Assembly (NCBI RefSeq): GCF_020921035.1
Contig: NC_063153.1
Span: 16,988,001-17,052,000 of the forward strand
Source: Rhodamnia argentea
Taxonomy: Eukaryota; Streptophyta; Magnoliopsida; Myrtales; Myrtaceae
Direction: 5' to 3'
DNA length: 64,000 nucleotides
Shown one piece after another: positions 44,132 through 54,299 of the stretch; position 1 is the first letter of the stretch, and the number at the start of each line of letters is the position of its first letter. The position numbers were made by a program, and so were the translations under genes. Below the pieces are notes generated by a model, which was given only the letters and a program-made list of their open reading frames with translations, searched no databases and had not been told where the DNA came from.

Positions 44132-46004
44132 TGTTAGACATATGCCCTAAAGCAACCATGTAATAGTTGCATGTTAGGGATTTCAGTTGTACTTTCAATT
44201 GTTTAATTAATGGCAAAGACGTGTTCATTCATTTGTTCAATTATTTATATATATGAATGATTCCATAAGATCGGTTGTGACCGAACTTATTCTTGAGACG
44301 CTAATAGTATGTGTGGCGGGTTCACGGTTAGAATGAATCTTTAAAATTTTCTTAGTCGATGGATCATTGAGTGGATATTAATGATCATGTTGAGATCTGA
44401 TGTGTTCTTAACTTTACCATTAAATATTAGATACTTAAGGGAATGACAAGTCACAAGTCATTGGGTATTTGGAAGCCTAAGTTAGAACACAGGTGCTTGT
44501 ACCAGACAAGTTTATTGAATGTGATATGTATTGTACGATTAGCAACATGGAGGCTTTTGGCGTGGTCAATGTCTAATCGTGAATGCTTTGGTCTTATGTA
44601 AATAATCCTTAGACTTGAGGTACCGTGTTAACTTATGTGTTGGATGGCTATGGTTCACAAGTGCACATATTGGCGGTTTGTCAATCCATCTCTGTACTTG
44701 ATGGTTATAGTTCATGCACATACGAAGTCACACATGTACGCAAAATGATAATCTGTCTCCTTGTCACATGCAAGCTATGATGTCCTATGTGATTTAATTA
44801 TGACAATGCATTGAAATTCTCGGTTCTTGTTGTAACTAAGAATAAAATGTTTATGTCTCGTATAAATGCATGTCGATTAGATTTGTGCATATGAAATAAT
44901 TGGTGGCTTGACAAATATACCATGGTCTTTGTTCAATCGGATATAGTAAGATAGATGGATTGAATTACATTATAGCCAAAGTTGACATATTCATTATATT
45001 CTTACTATTTGGGTAATCATGACATATTGCTAGATGTCACTATTGGCTTATAGGACCTGGAGGTTGATTAGGACAATTAATTCTCTTGAAAATACTAATG
45101 TGTTAATGCATGTTTTATTGCTAACTTAGTAATGAACTTAGGGATATGACACACCTTAACCAATACATGACGACGTTGAACATGAAAGACGATATTGCAC
45201 ATATACTTGCAATCACGACTATCGAATAGTCGGACTAAAATTAAATTGAATAGAATTTAGTTTAATTCTTATTTTTGGCTATGGGCGCGCGTGCATATGA
45301 TACACGCATGCCCGAAGCGGACACATTTTAATGTGCCGCGTACCTGCAAATACATAAGTTATATCTATGACATATGGATATATTCATAAAATAATTTTAA
45401 AAAAAAACGAGGAAAAGTGCACGTGGCACACGGCCAGCAAATATTGCTGACCGTATGCACGTCTCACACGGTCAACAACTGTTTGTTGACCGCGTGGACG
45501 TGGTGCACTTTGCGCACACGATCAGAAAATTTCTCCGTGTGTGCCGTGCGATGAGAAAATTTCTTCGTGCAAAATGAGCGTGTGAGAAAAACAGTTCTCT
45601 CTCTCTCTCGGTTGAGTGTGCAATTTTGGAGAGTGAATGTAAGAAAAAAAACTCTCACTTTTGTTATTACTGTGACCAAAATATTGAGTGTTCGGAGAGT
45701 TGTTTTCACGAAATTGCTAGCACAATTGATGTGGTGATTATTCGCATCGTCTTTCTCCCATTGGTCGTACCATTAGTGGTGTGTCTGAGCTAAAGGTCCA
45801 ATGCTTGTGGAATTTGAATTGAAGAACATTTGAGCTAAGTCTTTTTAAAGCACGCTTCAAGAGGTAATTCGTTTAACCTCCTTCGTATAATTTGATTTTT
45901 GATTGAAACGCACGAACAACGTCCCTGGAGATACATGTATGGGTTTTAGTTCCGCTGCGTTTATGTTTTAATTTTTGCCTATGTATGTTACGTGTATCCC
46001 AACA
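44132..46004. mobile_element. solo LTR, probable copia type (1.87 kb)
   Basis: Starts TGTTAGACATATGCCC and ends CCCAACA, giving the TGTT...AACA border expected of an LTR. Flanks TCTCT and TCTCC fit a 5-bp target duplication with one mismatch. No gag-pol sequence lies on either side, so this is best read as a solo LTR left by recombination. Fairly old, judged by the imperfect flanks. Confidence 0.65.
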
Positions 46005-46009
46005 TCTCC

Positions 46010-46514
46010 GACGTGAGAACAAGCCAAAAAATGGCGGCGGGCAAGTGGATGTTGATGCTCGTCTCGTGCAAATCAGGTCGGAACCCCCATGGAATGGCAT
46101 GAAGCTTGGATGCTGCGATGTTGTTCTTGCACGCACATTGGTCACTATGCCTTGTCTGAACAATAACCTCTTTACTTAGAATCCAAAACTACGGTTCATG
46201 TTCAGGATTTAGACTTTAGAGCACATGAATCCTAGACGATCAGCTCCCATATCAAATACGTACTTCCTCGAGTGCGACCTTGCCTTTCTGTTGTAAACAG
46301 CTAATCGTTGTTGACATTAATAGAAAGGATTTGGTTCAAGTAAACTCCACTAGAATGCCGGAAAACATTGGTGAACTACTTCCGTTTGAATTCACTACAT
46401 AAATTTAACATGATGAGTATCGGTGTTTATAACGCGAAGGTCTCGTACGGTCCGTGCTATTGTTCTCAATTGATGTAACTTTCCATGCATTCTTCGTGTT
46501 GTGTCGAGCTATGC
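46010..46514. other. intergenic, nothing recognised
   Basis: No exon or repeat ends were seen. It adjoins the MITE that separates it from dioxygenase pseudogene D. Confidence 0.4.
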
Positions 46515-46523
46515 AGAATCCGA

Positions 46524-46898
46524 GGGAAAAGTACATTATAAATGCCATAATTTTTGTACGGCGTTCACTTGAGTGCCATAACTTTCAAAACGTTCACTTA
46601 AGTGCCATAACTTTTAAAAAGCGTTCACTTGAGTGCCATGTTGACGTGGCAGCCGGAAAAGTTACTGTAGACGCCGGAAAAGTTATTGTAGCATGCCGGA
46701 AAAGTTATTGTAGACGCCGGAAAGATGATGTGGCACGCCGAAAAAGTTCTTGTAGCACTCAAATGAACGATTTTGCTTTGACGTAGCACTCAAGTGAACG
46801 ATTTTTGAAAGTTATGGCACTTAAGTGAACGTTTTGAAAATTATGGCACTCAAGTGAACGCCGTACACAAATTATGATACTTCTAATGTACTTTTCCC
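46524..46898. mobile_element. Mutator-like foldback MITE (375 bp)
   Basis: Ends GGGAAAAGTACATTA are inverted and pairing continues for over 80 bp (GTACGGCGTTCACTTGAGTG on both arms). Perfect 9-bp duplication AGAATCCGA (46515-46523, 46899-46907). The loop (about 46650-46755) has five imperfect reiterations of GCCGGAAAAGTTATTGTAG. Inserted just downstream of exon 3 of dioxygenase D. Confidence 0.9.
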
Positions 46899-46963
46899 AG
46901 AATCCGATGTCTTAAACAACTGAGAAGAGGTATGGATCTTGAATGCAAAGTCCATTGCTTTAC

Positions 46964-48517
46964 CTTTATCAGATCACCGAGATTAACCTCAAGACCATGA
47001 GGAATAATGGGAACTGTGTACCAAGCACCGTCTTTTAGGACCTGGAGGCCTTCGACTTCTTTGTCTTGCAAAACAACCGTGATTCCCGATCTGTCTGAAT
47101 GAGGTCTCATACCAAAGACTTCGGTCCTTTAACGGGGCGGGTAGAAGTTGAACCTCACATGCATCACAGGCCGGTCTCCGAACTGGTTCAAGAAGCTGTT
47201 CTCTTCCAACTTGAGTGACCTCGCCATGGCTTTATAAACATCTTTCATCATCGATTGCACCTTCGGGGCATATTCATGGAAGATTTCACTATCCATCATA
47301 GTGAGAGAAAAGACTGAACATAAGTAAATCACGGAATAATAAAGCATAAATGGACCAAATAGTCATGTAATATCATTCTATTGCTAATTAGACTGTTGAT
47401 TATCTAGAGTTGCAGTTTTTGTCCACGAAATAACAAAATAGATTTAAGAGGAAGACGTATAGGAAAAATCAGAGGGATTTTAAGGCCAAAGATCGAGCCT
47501 CCTTTGATCTTCGGGAAACACTCTAAGAAACAGGCGATAGCAAGAGTCTCCGATCTGGTTTTCGGTCACGACAAAATCATCGCCATATCCTTCAACCTCA
47601 TTCGAAGATTGTGAACATTTCTGTTTCTCTTCGTTTGGCAGTGCGAAGAACTGTTTAGCAAGTTCGGGTGCTTTGTCAAGATATCCAATCAACATTCGGT
47701 GACCGATAGCCCGAGAATTTACAAACTCTGATCAATTGAAATCTCTCATTAAACATAAGCACAAATTTATCTATCTCATCATTGTCTCGGAAACAAATGA
47801 ATCGATGTACAAGTAGTAGCCAAATCGGTTTTATCATCGGGGAATCGATTGATCTACATATGCAGCTGATCAACTCACCCCAAAATGGTGGAAAACCAAA
47901 ATAACAGAAAGAAAAACAGATAAGCTGAAAATTACTAATCATTAATCAAAAGAACAAACTAACATCAGAAAGAGGAAATCTAAATCTAGTTGATTCTTCA
48001 ACTGCATGCCAGTTCTTCAGCAGTTAGGGCAATTTTCTACCGGTTAACAACTTGCGTAGAAGAATAATTTTCGAATTGCACTTTAGGTATAAGTGGTGTA
48101 ACTTACCAGATGCCATTTCATCGACAATGAGATTTAACTGAAGACCATGATTGAATCTATGGTAACGTTACATTTTCAAAGCAACCCCCTAATAGTTGAC
48201 TCGAATACGAAAAGAAGCCAACGCCCACTAATATTTCCGAGATCTTTAAGGGTGAATCGATTGAATATACTTTAACCCATCATTAACATGACCCAATTCC
48301 CACTTGCAAGCTTCTCTGTACCTGAGATAAACATAGACATGGAGACAAAACTATCCTGAACAAGCATGATACAGATTGCAGAGATGGAAACCTTGAAGCA
48401 TCCACAAGAGCTGGGAACTGATTTGAGTTTCTGAAGTTCATCTTCTGAGGACAGTAGGCTGATATCAATCACTGAGATTGTCACTGAAGAAGCTTCACTT
48501 TCTATTTCACAAACCAT
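46964..48517 (-). pseudogene. SRG1-like dioxygenase pseudogene, copy D
   Basis: Three of four exons remain. Exon 1 (48517-48392) is open and family-like (SVIDISLLSSEDELQKL). Exon 2 (about 47710-47485) keeps GYGDDFVVTENQ and FPEDQRRLDLWP, but the next codon is TAA (GAA in B), its acceptor AG is GG and its donor is lost. Exon 3 (47288-46964) keeps HSDRSGITVVLQDKEVEGLQ but has TAA within the YPPCP motif. Exon 4 is missing; a foldback MITE lies where the following intron would be. The promoter holds TACAAATA rather than TATAAATA. Inactive. Confidence 0.92.
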
Positions 48518-48586
48518 CATGATCTGTGCTTGATCTTGCGTTCGGTGGGTTGGATTTTGAGGAGTAAGAGCTGGTGAGAAGGAGAT

Positions 48587-48800
48587 TATTTGTACTTGTC
48601 TCGAATGACCGGCAAAAGAAACCATCTCGCACTCTCAATGTTCCACACGTGGAGGAACACAAGGGACCACCATGCATGAATTTGCTCCCTAACCATAAAT
48701 TCAATGTCTTGGATCCATCCGTGCATGTGCAGAGACGTAAAATTGTTTGTCAGTCGTTACAAGCTTTAATGAGAGAACTTTTTGTGGACAAACATTGACA
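48587..48800 (-). promoter_or_regulatory. upstream cassette of dioxygenase D
   Basis: TACAAATA at 48594-48587 stands in the TATA position. Further out comes a G-box CACGTG within TTCCACACGTGGAGGAACAC (about 48641-48660) and one copy of the ~125-bp family cassette (about 48665-48800). The GA leader tract of the other copies is absent. Confidence 0.5.
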
Positions 48801-49263
48801 TGTCGCTTCGCATTTCATGCTTCTTTAAGGTTCGGAACACTACCGGCAAATTGAGAACTTGCCTACATCAATAGAAAATACATCAGTGATCAAAAACCTT
48901 GAACGAGGTTTTCGCTGACATCTAGCAGTCACGGGACGGGACACAAAATTTATAATTTCAATATTAGACGATAGGGTTATTCATACGAAATCTTATGAGG
49001 CAAATTTTATCAAACATCTAATTGTCAAGGCCAGCATGTTGTCCCATAAGTCGTGTCACTGCATCAGTTCACGATGACATTACAATTCAGAAACAATTAT
49101 TATGTGGCTATATATCTTTAAATCTACTTGAAAACCACAACTATATTGAGCTTCTTGTGTCCACATTCTCCACTCCTTTTTGCTTATTTAGGGTACAAAA
49201 CTAGCACTCGGTTTCATGCCATGGACACCAACATGCATCCTACACAGCAAATTCTGGAATAAG

Positions 49264-51037
49264 TCAAATTCTCAGTTCCTCCAGCGAATTCTTTCCTTTC
49301 TGGAAGCACTCGTAGTTGAAAGCAGTGAAGTTCCTGACACTTCTATATAACCTCGGCCTCGTGTGGTTGACTAAGTGATCGACTGGTCCGATCTCTTTCT
49401 CTGCCTCTGGCTCATCAAACACAGCGACCGACATTCTCAACTTGCTCGCATTCGTCAATACTCTGTGCAAGGGGCTCTTGAACATCCCATTTGTCATTAC
49501 CTGCAAATCTTGTCCTCAATCATATCTATTAACATGCTAAAGACTGATATCTAAGAGAGCTTGCGCAACATGTGTATAGGCTAGGTCAAAGCTTATATAT
49601 ACTCACCGCTAATAGTTTCATCGTTTAACAGATTCTATGCCTATATATCTAATCAAATGAATAAATAGAGGGACAATCAACTTCCACAGAGATTAAAGCA
49701 TGTAGATGCTCAAATGATGTCCATTGTAATTCCTCCCTGTGCGCCAAAGTTTGCATTTTTAGACACAACTGATGTAACTTCAATGAATGCTTTTTTTTAC
49801 ATGGATGCAAAATGCCTACCTGCATCAGACCACCCAGATTGACAACGAGAGCGTGGGGAATAACAGGAACTGTGCGCCATGTGCCATCTACAAGGACTTG
49901 GAGGCCTTCCACTTCTTTGTCCTGCAAAAGAACTGTGATTCCCGATCTGTCTAAATGAGGTTTGGCACCGAAAACTTCAGGCCTCGAACATGGCGGGTAG
50001 AAGTTGAACTTCGCTTCCAACGCTGGCCGGTCTCCAAACTGGTTCAAGAAGCTGTTCTCTTCCAACTCGAGCAACCTGGCCATCACCTTAGAAAGATCAC
50101 TGATCACCGATCTTATCTTGAGAGCATACTCATGCAAGGTTTTACTGCCAATAAGAAAGAGAAGAAAGAATGAACAAATTCCAATCATGGTTTTTTACAT
50201 CGAAATTGAATAATGCAGTCATGCCAAATCATGCTATTGACGATAGGGCTTGCAGATTTCGCATCTTACATCTCCAGACTTTTGGGTAGGTTGTTCTTCT
50301 GTGTATATCTAATATAATGGAACTACATGATCACTTCTTTTGGAACAATACGTTTGGATAGTGCTGTTCTTGGGAAATCATGTTGAATTAGGAAGGAATT
50401 CCCATAGAGAAACTGAAGCTTTTCATGTTCCATGAGTATATACTAATGCAATTTGGGTACTTGAAGCAGAGATTTGGCAATTGCATTTAAACATACCCAA
50501 GATCGGCGGGATTTTCGGGCCAAAGATGCATCCTCCTTTGGTCTTCAGGAAATACTCTAAGAGACAAGCGATAGCAACAGTCCTTAACTTGGTCTTCAGA
50601 TACAACCAAGTCACCTCCATAACCTTCAGCCTCGTTCGGAGCCCGTGAATATTTCTGTTTCTCTTCTACTGGCAATGCAAAGAACTGTTGAGCAACTTCG
50701 CGCACTTTGTCAAGAAATTCAACCGATATTCCGTGACCAATGACCTAAAATTTAGAAAACTCCGATCAACTTGAAGGCTCTAGCATATCCTTATGGGGGA
50801 AAAACAACTGCCAAAACCTAATATTGATGGAAACATATCTCGACAATCTGTTTGCACAATCAAATGAAAACCATTGGAAGCCAATAATGTGCAATAGGTG
50901 TGGGAAATCTAAACCTGGAAGCATCCGCAAGACCTAAGAACTGAACTGAGTTTCTGAAGCTCATCTTCTGAGGACAGAAGGCTGATGTCAATCACTGGGA
51001 ATGTCACTGGAACATCAAAATCTGTTTCACAAACCAT
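49264..51037 (-). CDS. 2-oxoglutarate/Fe(II)-dependent dioxygenase, SRG1-like (copy E), 4 exons
   Basis: Same family and gene structure as copy B: exons 51037-50915, 50744-50497, 50144-49820, 49500-49264, all GT-AG and in phase, 310 residues. Exons 1-3 have exactly the same lengths as in B. Iron ligands H187, D189 (PHLDRSG) and H244 (SPLHRVL) and R254-x-S256 are present, as are NFYPPCSRPEVFG and EGYGGDLVVSEDQ. A TGA after SLEELRI ends the protein eight residues earlier than B, outside the catalytic core, so activity is plausible. Introns 1-3 align with B, showing a recent duplication. TATAAATA and a GA/CT leader are kept. Substrate unknown; the two copies may act on related compounds. Confidence 0.92.
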
Positions 51038-51058
51038 CGTAAGTTCTACACTGAGGAG

Positions 51059-51155
51059 GGAGAGAGAGAGAGAGAGAGAGAAAGAGAGATCTCGGTCTTG
51101 CTCTTTAGTGGTGGTCTTTGATGAGAAAGAGTTGGTGAGGCGGAGATTATTTATA
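51059..51155 (-). promoter_or_regulatory. TATA box and CT leader of dioxygenase E
   Basis: TATAAATA on the coding strand at 51155-51148, about 111 bases before the ATG, with a CT tract (51059-51089) between. Matches copy B. Confidence 0.65.
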
Positions 51156-51159
51156 CTTG

Positions 51160-52270
51160 TCTTGAATGATCATTAAGGATCTTGAGACCGGTAAAAGAAA
51201 CCATCTCTCACTCTCAATGTTCCATGTGTGGGTAACACAAGTTGACCCACCATGCATGGATTTGCTACCTAATCTTGATTTCATTTTCTTTGATTGATAG
51301 TGCATGTAAGGAGGAGTTAATTTATTCCTCAATCATTACAATCTCTAATGAGAGAACTTTTTGGGGACAGATATTGACACTTTGCTTCTCATTTCATGCA
51401 TCTTTAGATTCACAGCACTACCAGCAAATTGAGAGCTTGTCTACATCACTAGAAAATAAATCAGGCACTTAAAACCTTGAATGAGATTTTTGCAGCCATC
51501 CAGTAGGCGTCAGACGTGACGAAAAGTTATAACTCGATAAAGCAAATTTGAGCGAACATCTAGTTGTCAAGGCCGGCTTGTTGTCTCATATCTTTGCATA
51601 AGTTGACGAATTTGTGAGAAGGATCTTGCGTGTACTTGTCTTGAATGATTATTCGAGAACTTCAAATTGGAAAAAGAAACCATCTCTCACTCTCAATGTT
51701 CCATACGTGGCGGAACGCAGGAGACCCACCATGCATGAATTTGCTACCTAATCTTAGATTTCACTATCTTGGACTCATCGGTGCATGTAAAGAAATGTAA
51801 ATTTCTTTGTCAGTCATTACAATCTTTAATGGAAAACTTTTTGTGGACAGATATTGCCACTATGCTTCTCACTTCATGAGATTCAATACATTATCAATAA
51901 TTGAGAGCTTGTCTATGTCAATAGAAAATACATCAGAGATTTACATGGTTTAGTCTACCTACTCCACGAGGAGAGCCAACTGCAAATAATTCTTTAGTAA
52001 TCGGAGGAACAAAGAGTTCAATCGCTCACATATGTTCGGATATTTTTCACACCCTCAAAGGTAAAATCTAATAATCCTCTTGTTGTCCCTGTTATATCTG
52101 ACATCACAGTATACATATTAAGTGCCATGTTTCACTCTTGTTGTTTCACGTGCGGAGGAGCAAAGAGGTCCCACCAGAAATAATTTGCGACATTATCTTG
52201 GATTTGTTTCTTGGATTGATGCAAGTGAAGAAACTGGATTTCTTGGCAGAACTGTTTGAGGTTGAAATGG
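51160..52270. repeat. repeated dioxygenase upstream cassettes
   Basis: The block from CTTGTCTTGAATGAT through CTCTCACTCTCAATGTTCCA, CCCACCATGCATG and TGGACAGATATTG occurs at 51155-51400 and again at 51635-51880. A worn third copy is at about 52125-52250 (with TTTCACGTGCGGAGGAGCA) and a fourth at about 52935-53035. Only the first is next to a gene, so the others are orphan promoter pieces. Confidence 0.75.
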
Positions 52271-52366
52271 TCAATATATACTTAAATATTTGAGTTCCTG
52301 TTGGAAAAATATGCATTGACCAGCTTGCTTCTCAGGTTCGGGTTCGGAAGAGGAGCGAGAGACCTA

Positions 52367-52841
52367 GGTTGTGTATGGTAACACTTCAGAAAAAGTGTTT
52401 CTGTTTCCATATAACAGAAACGTGTATGGTAAAAAATTATTCCAAAAGTGAGAAACAAAAACACTTTTGGAGCAAAAATGAGAAACAAAACAAAACTTAT
52501 TTCTAGATTTTGGAACACTTTTTAGAAACAACTTGAGAACGAGCTTGTGCAAGCCACCACCATCCATCATCGTCGACGAGGAGTTGAAGCGGCCGCCGCC
52601 ACCGGCCATAGATCGCCGGCTGCCCCCGTTGGCCTCCGCCCCCACCGGCCGCCACCACACTCCGTTGGTCACCGCCGGCGGCCACCAGTTGCAGATCCTT
52701 CCTTTTGTTGAAAAAAATATTTTTTTTATATTTGTCAAACGCGTTTTTATTCTTGAAAATCGTAGCTGGGAACAGAAACACAAAAAAAATATTTTAGTTC
52801 CAAATATATTTTCAAGAATAGAAATGTTACCATACACAATC
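52367..52841. mobile_element. Harbinger-like MITE (475 bp) with GC-rich core
   Basis: Inverted ends GGTTGTGTATGGTAACA and GATTGTGTATGGTAACA, flanked by CTA on both sides (52364-52366, 52842-52844), a 3-bp duplication fitting PIF/Harbinger. A second inverted pair (AAACA...CACTTTT and inner repeats) follows. The core (52550-52690) is GC-rich and open on both strands without a recognisable domain. Confidence 0.65.
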
Positions 52842-53035
52842 CTAATCTAGTTTTGGTGGGGCTGCTAATGAGCTGGAGTTTGGGAAGAAAAATCCTATTT
52901 GTACATGTTTTGATCAGAGAAGTCAAACCAGCAAGGTACCATGTTTCCCTCTCATTGTTTCCCATGTGGAGGAACAAAGAGGTCCCATCAATTCCAACTT
53001 GCAAGATTATCTTGGATTCATGCACGTGAATAAAA

Positions 53036-53391
53036 GGTTAATATTACGAAAAACTCTAAATTGATATATTTGTGATAAATTTATTTTAAATTAATTTTTT
53101 ATCACAAAAAAAGTCCCAAACTGATATATTTGTGACAGATGTATCATTCGTTAATTTCCGTTAAATTGAGTTAATACTACGAAAAATCTCAATTTGATGC
53201 ACTTGTGACAAAGCGATGGTAAAAATCTCAAACTTGTACACTTGTCATATCATCTAACTTGACAATTTAAAGGTAAAATTTAGCGAAAATTGATAGAGGG
53301 TAAATTTATTACAAGTGTATCGGTTTAGGTTAATGAGTTTAGAGTAAATTTATTGAAGATATACCAATTTTGAATTTTTTGTGACATTAGC
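53036..53391. mobile_element. AT-rich MITE (about 356 bp)
   Basis: The left part (AAAAACTCTAAATTGATATA) and the inverted right part (AAAAATTCAAAATTGGTATA) pair over some 55 bp with mismatches. Flanks CGTGAATA and CGTGTATA may be an 8-bp duplication with one change. Class uncertain. Confidence 0.55.
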
Positions 53392-54299
53392 TCGTGTATA
53401 GACTGGGTTTCTTCGCAAAACTGTTTGGGGAGGTTGTCGTAGTCAACACAAGCTTTAAAAAAACTGAGTTCTTGTGGAAAAATGTACATGATGAATCGGC
53501 TCCTAAGCTTCAGGGTCAGAACACAGCCGTCACCTTGACTGTTTCTCGATCAAATTACACAATAATTTATTCTTTTAGTCCCTATAATTTGCTTTTCCAG
53601 ATTATTTTAGTCAGGGTTGTCGTTGGAACACAGAGCAAAAAGATGATTTCATTGCTGGCACTCAGTCTAGAGTCTAGACTACAGTGGATTGCTTCAGTTT
53701 GTCATCACGAGTTATCTTCAAAAGGCGACAACTAGATATGTCAAAGGATTTAGCACACCGATCTTAAACGTGGTTTGTCACAAAGTCAGTACAGGATTAT
53801 TGCCAATAATTTCTTGGAATTCTTCATCTTCTTTGTGTTAGGATCGGTGCACAATCATAACAAAGTAAAACGTAACGAGAAAGAGAAATCAAAATACAAG
53901 ATTTTATCCTGATTTACACTAAAACTAGGACTACGTCCAGCAGAGAATTCTACTATAATTAGCACATCGCACCTCTCATTACATCACTCAATTACAAACT
54001 AAAAAGAGTATTTATAGTAGTAACTATTCATGAGCCTAAGCCAAAACTACTAACGAAAAAGAATATATATAATAGTAACTATTCATGAGCATGACCCACG
54101 TGCTTTCTTGTCGTAGGAGAGTATTAACCATACCCCAATACTTTGGATACACGTGTAGGAATATTCGATCGCCTATTAGTTCTTCCGACGGAGTAGAACA
54201 AGGAGCTAGGATTTGCGAAGGAATTGCTAAAGAGAACAAATTGCATTATTTCTCTTCTTCAATAAACTTCATCAGGAAGCTAATTCGGGGTTCCATCTC
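53392..54299. other. intergenic / 3' flank of heparanase-like gene A
   Basis: No exon found. Short frames such as 53394-53735 (+) lack family features. The last few hundred bases are probably 3'-UTR of the minus-strand gene ending at 54300. Confidence 0.4.

Noticed and set aside
52364-52837. 157-residue minus-strand frame
   Set aside because: It lies wholly within a Harbinger-like MITE and is glycine/arginine-rich by composition.
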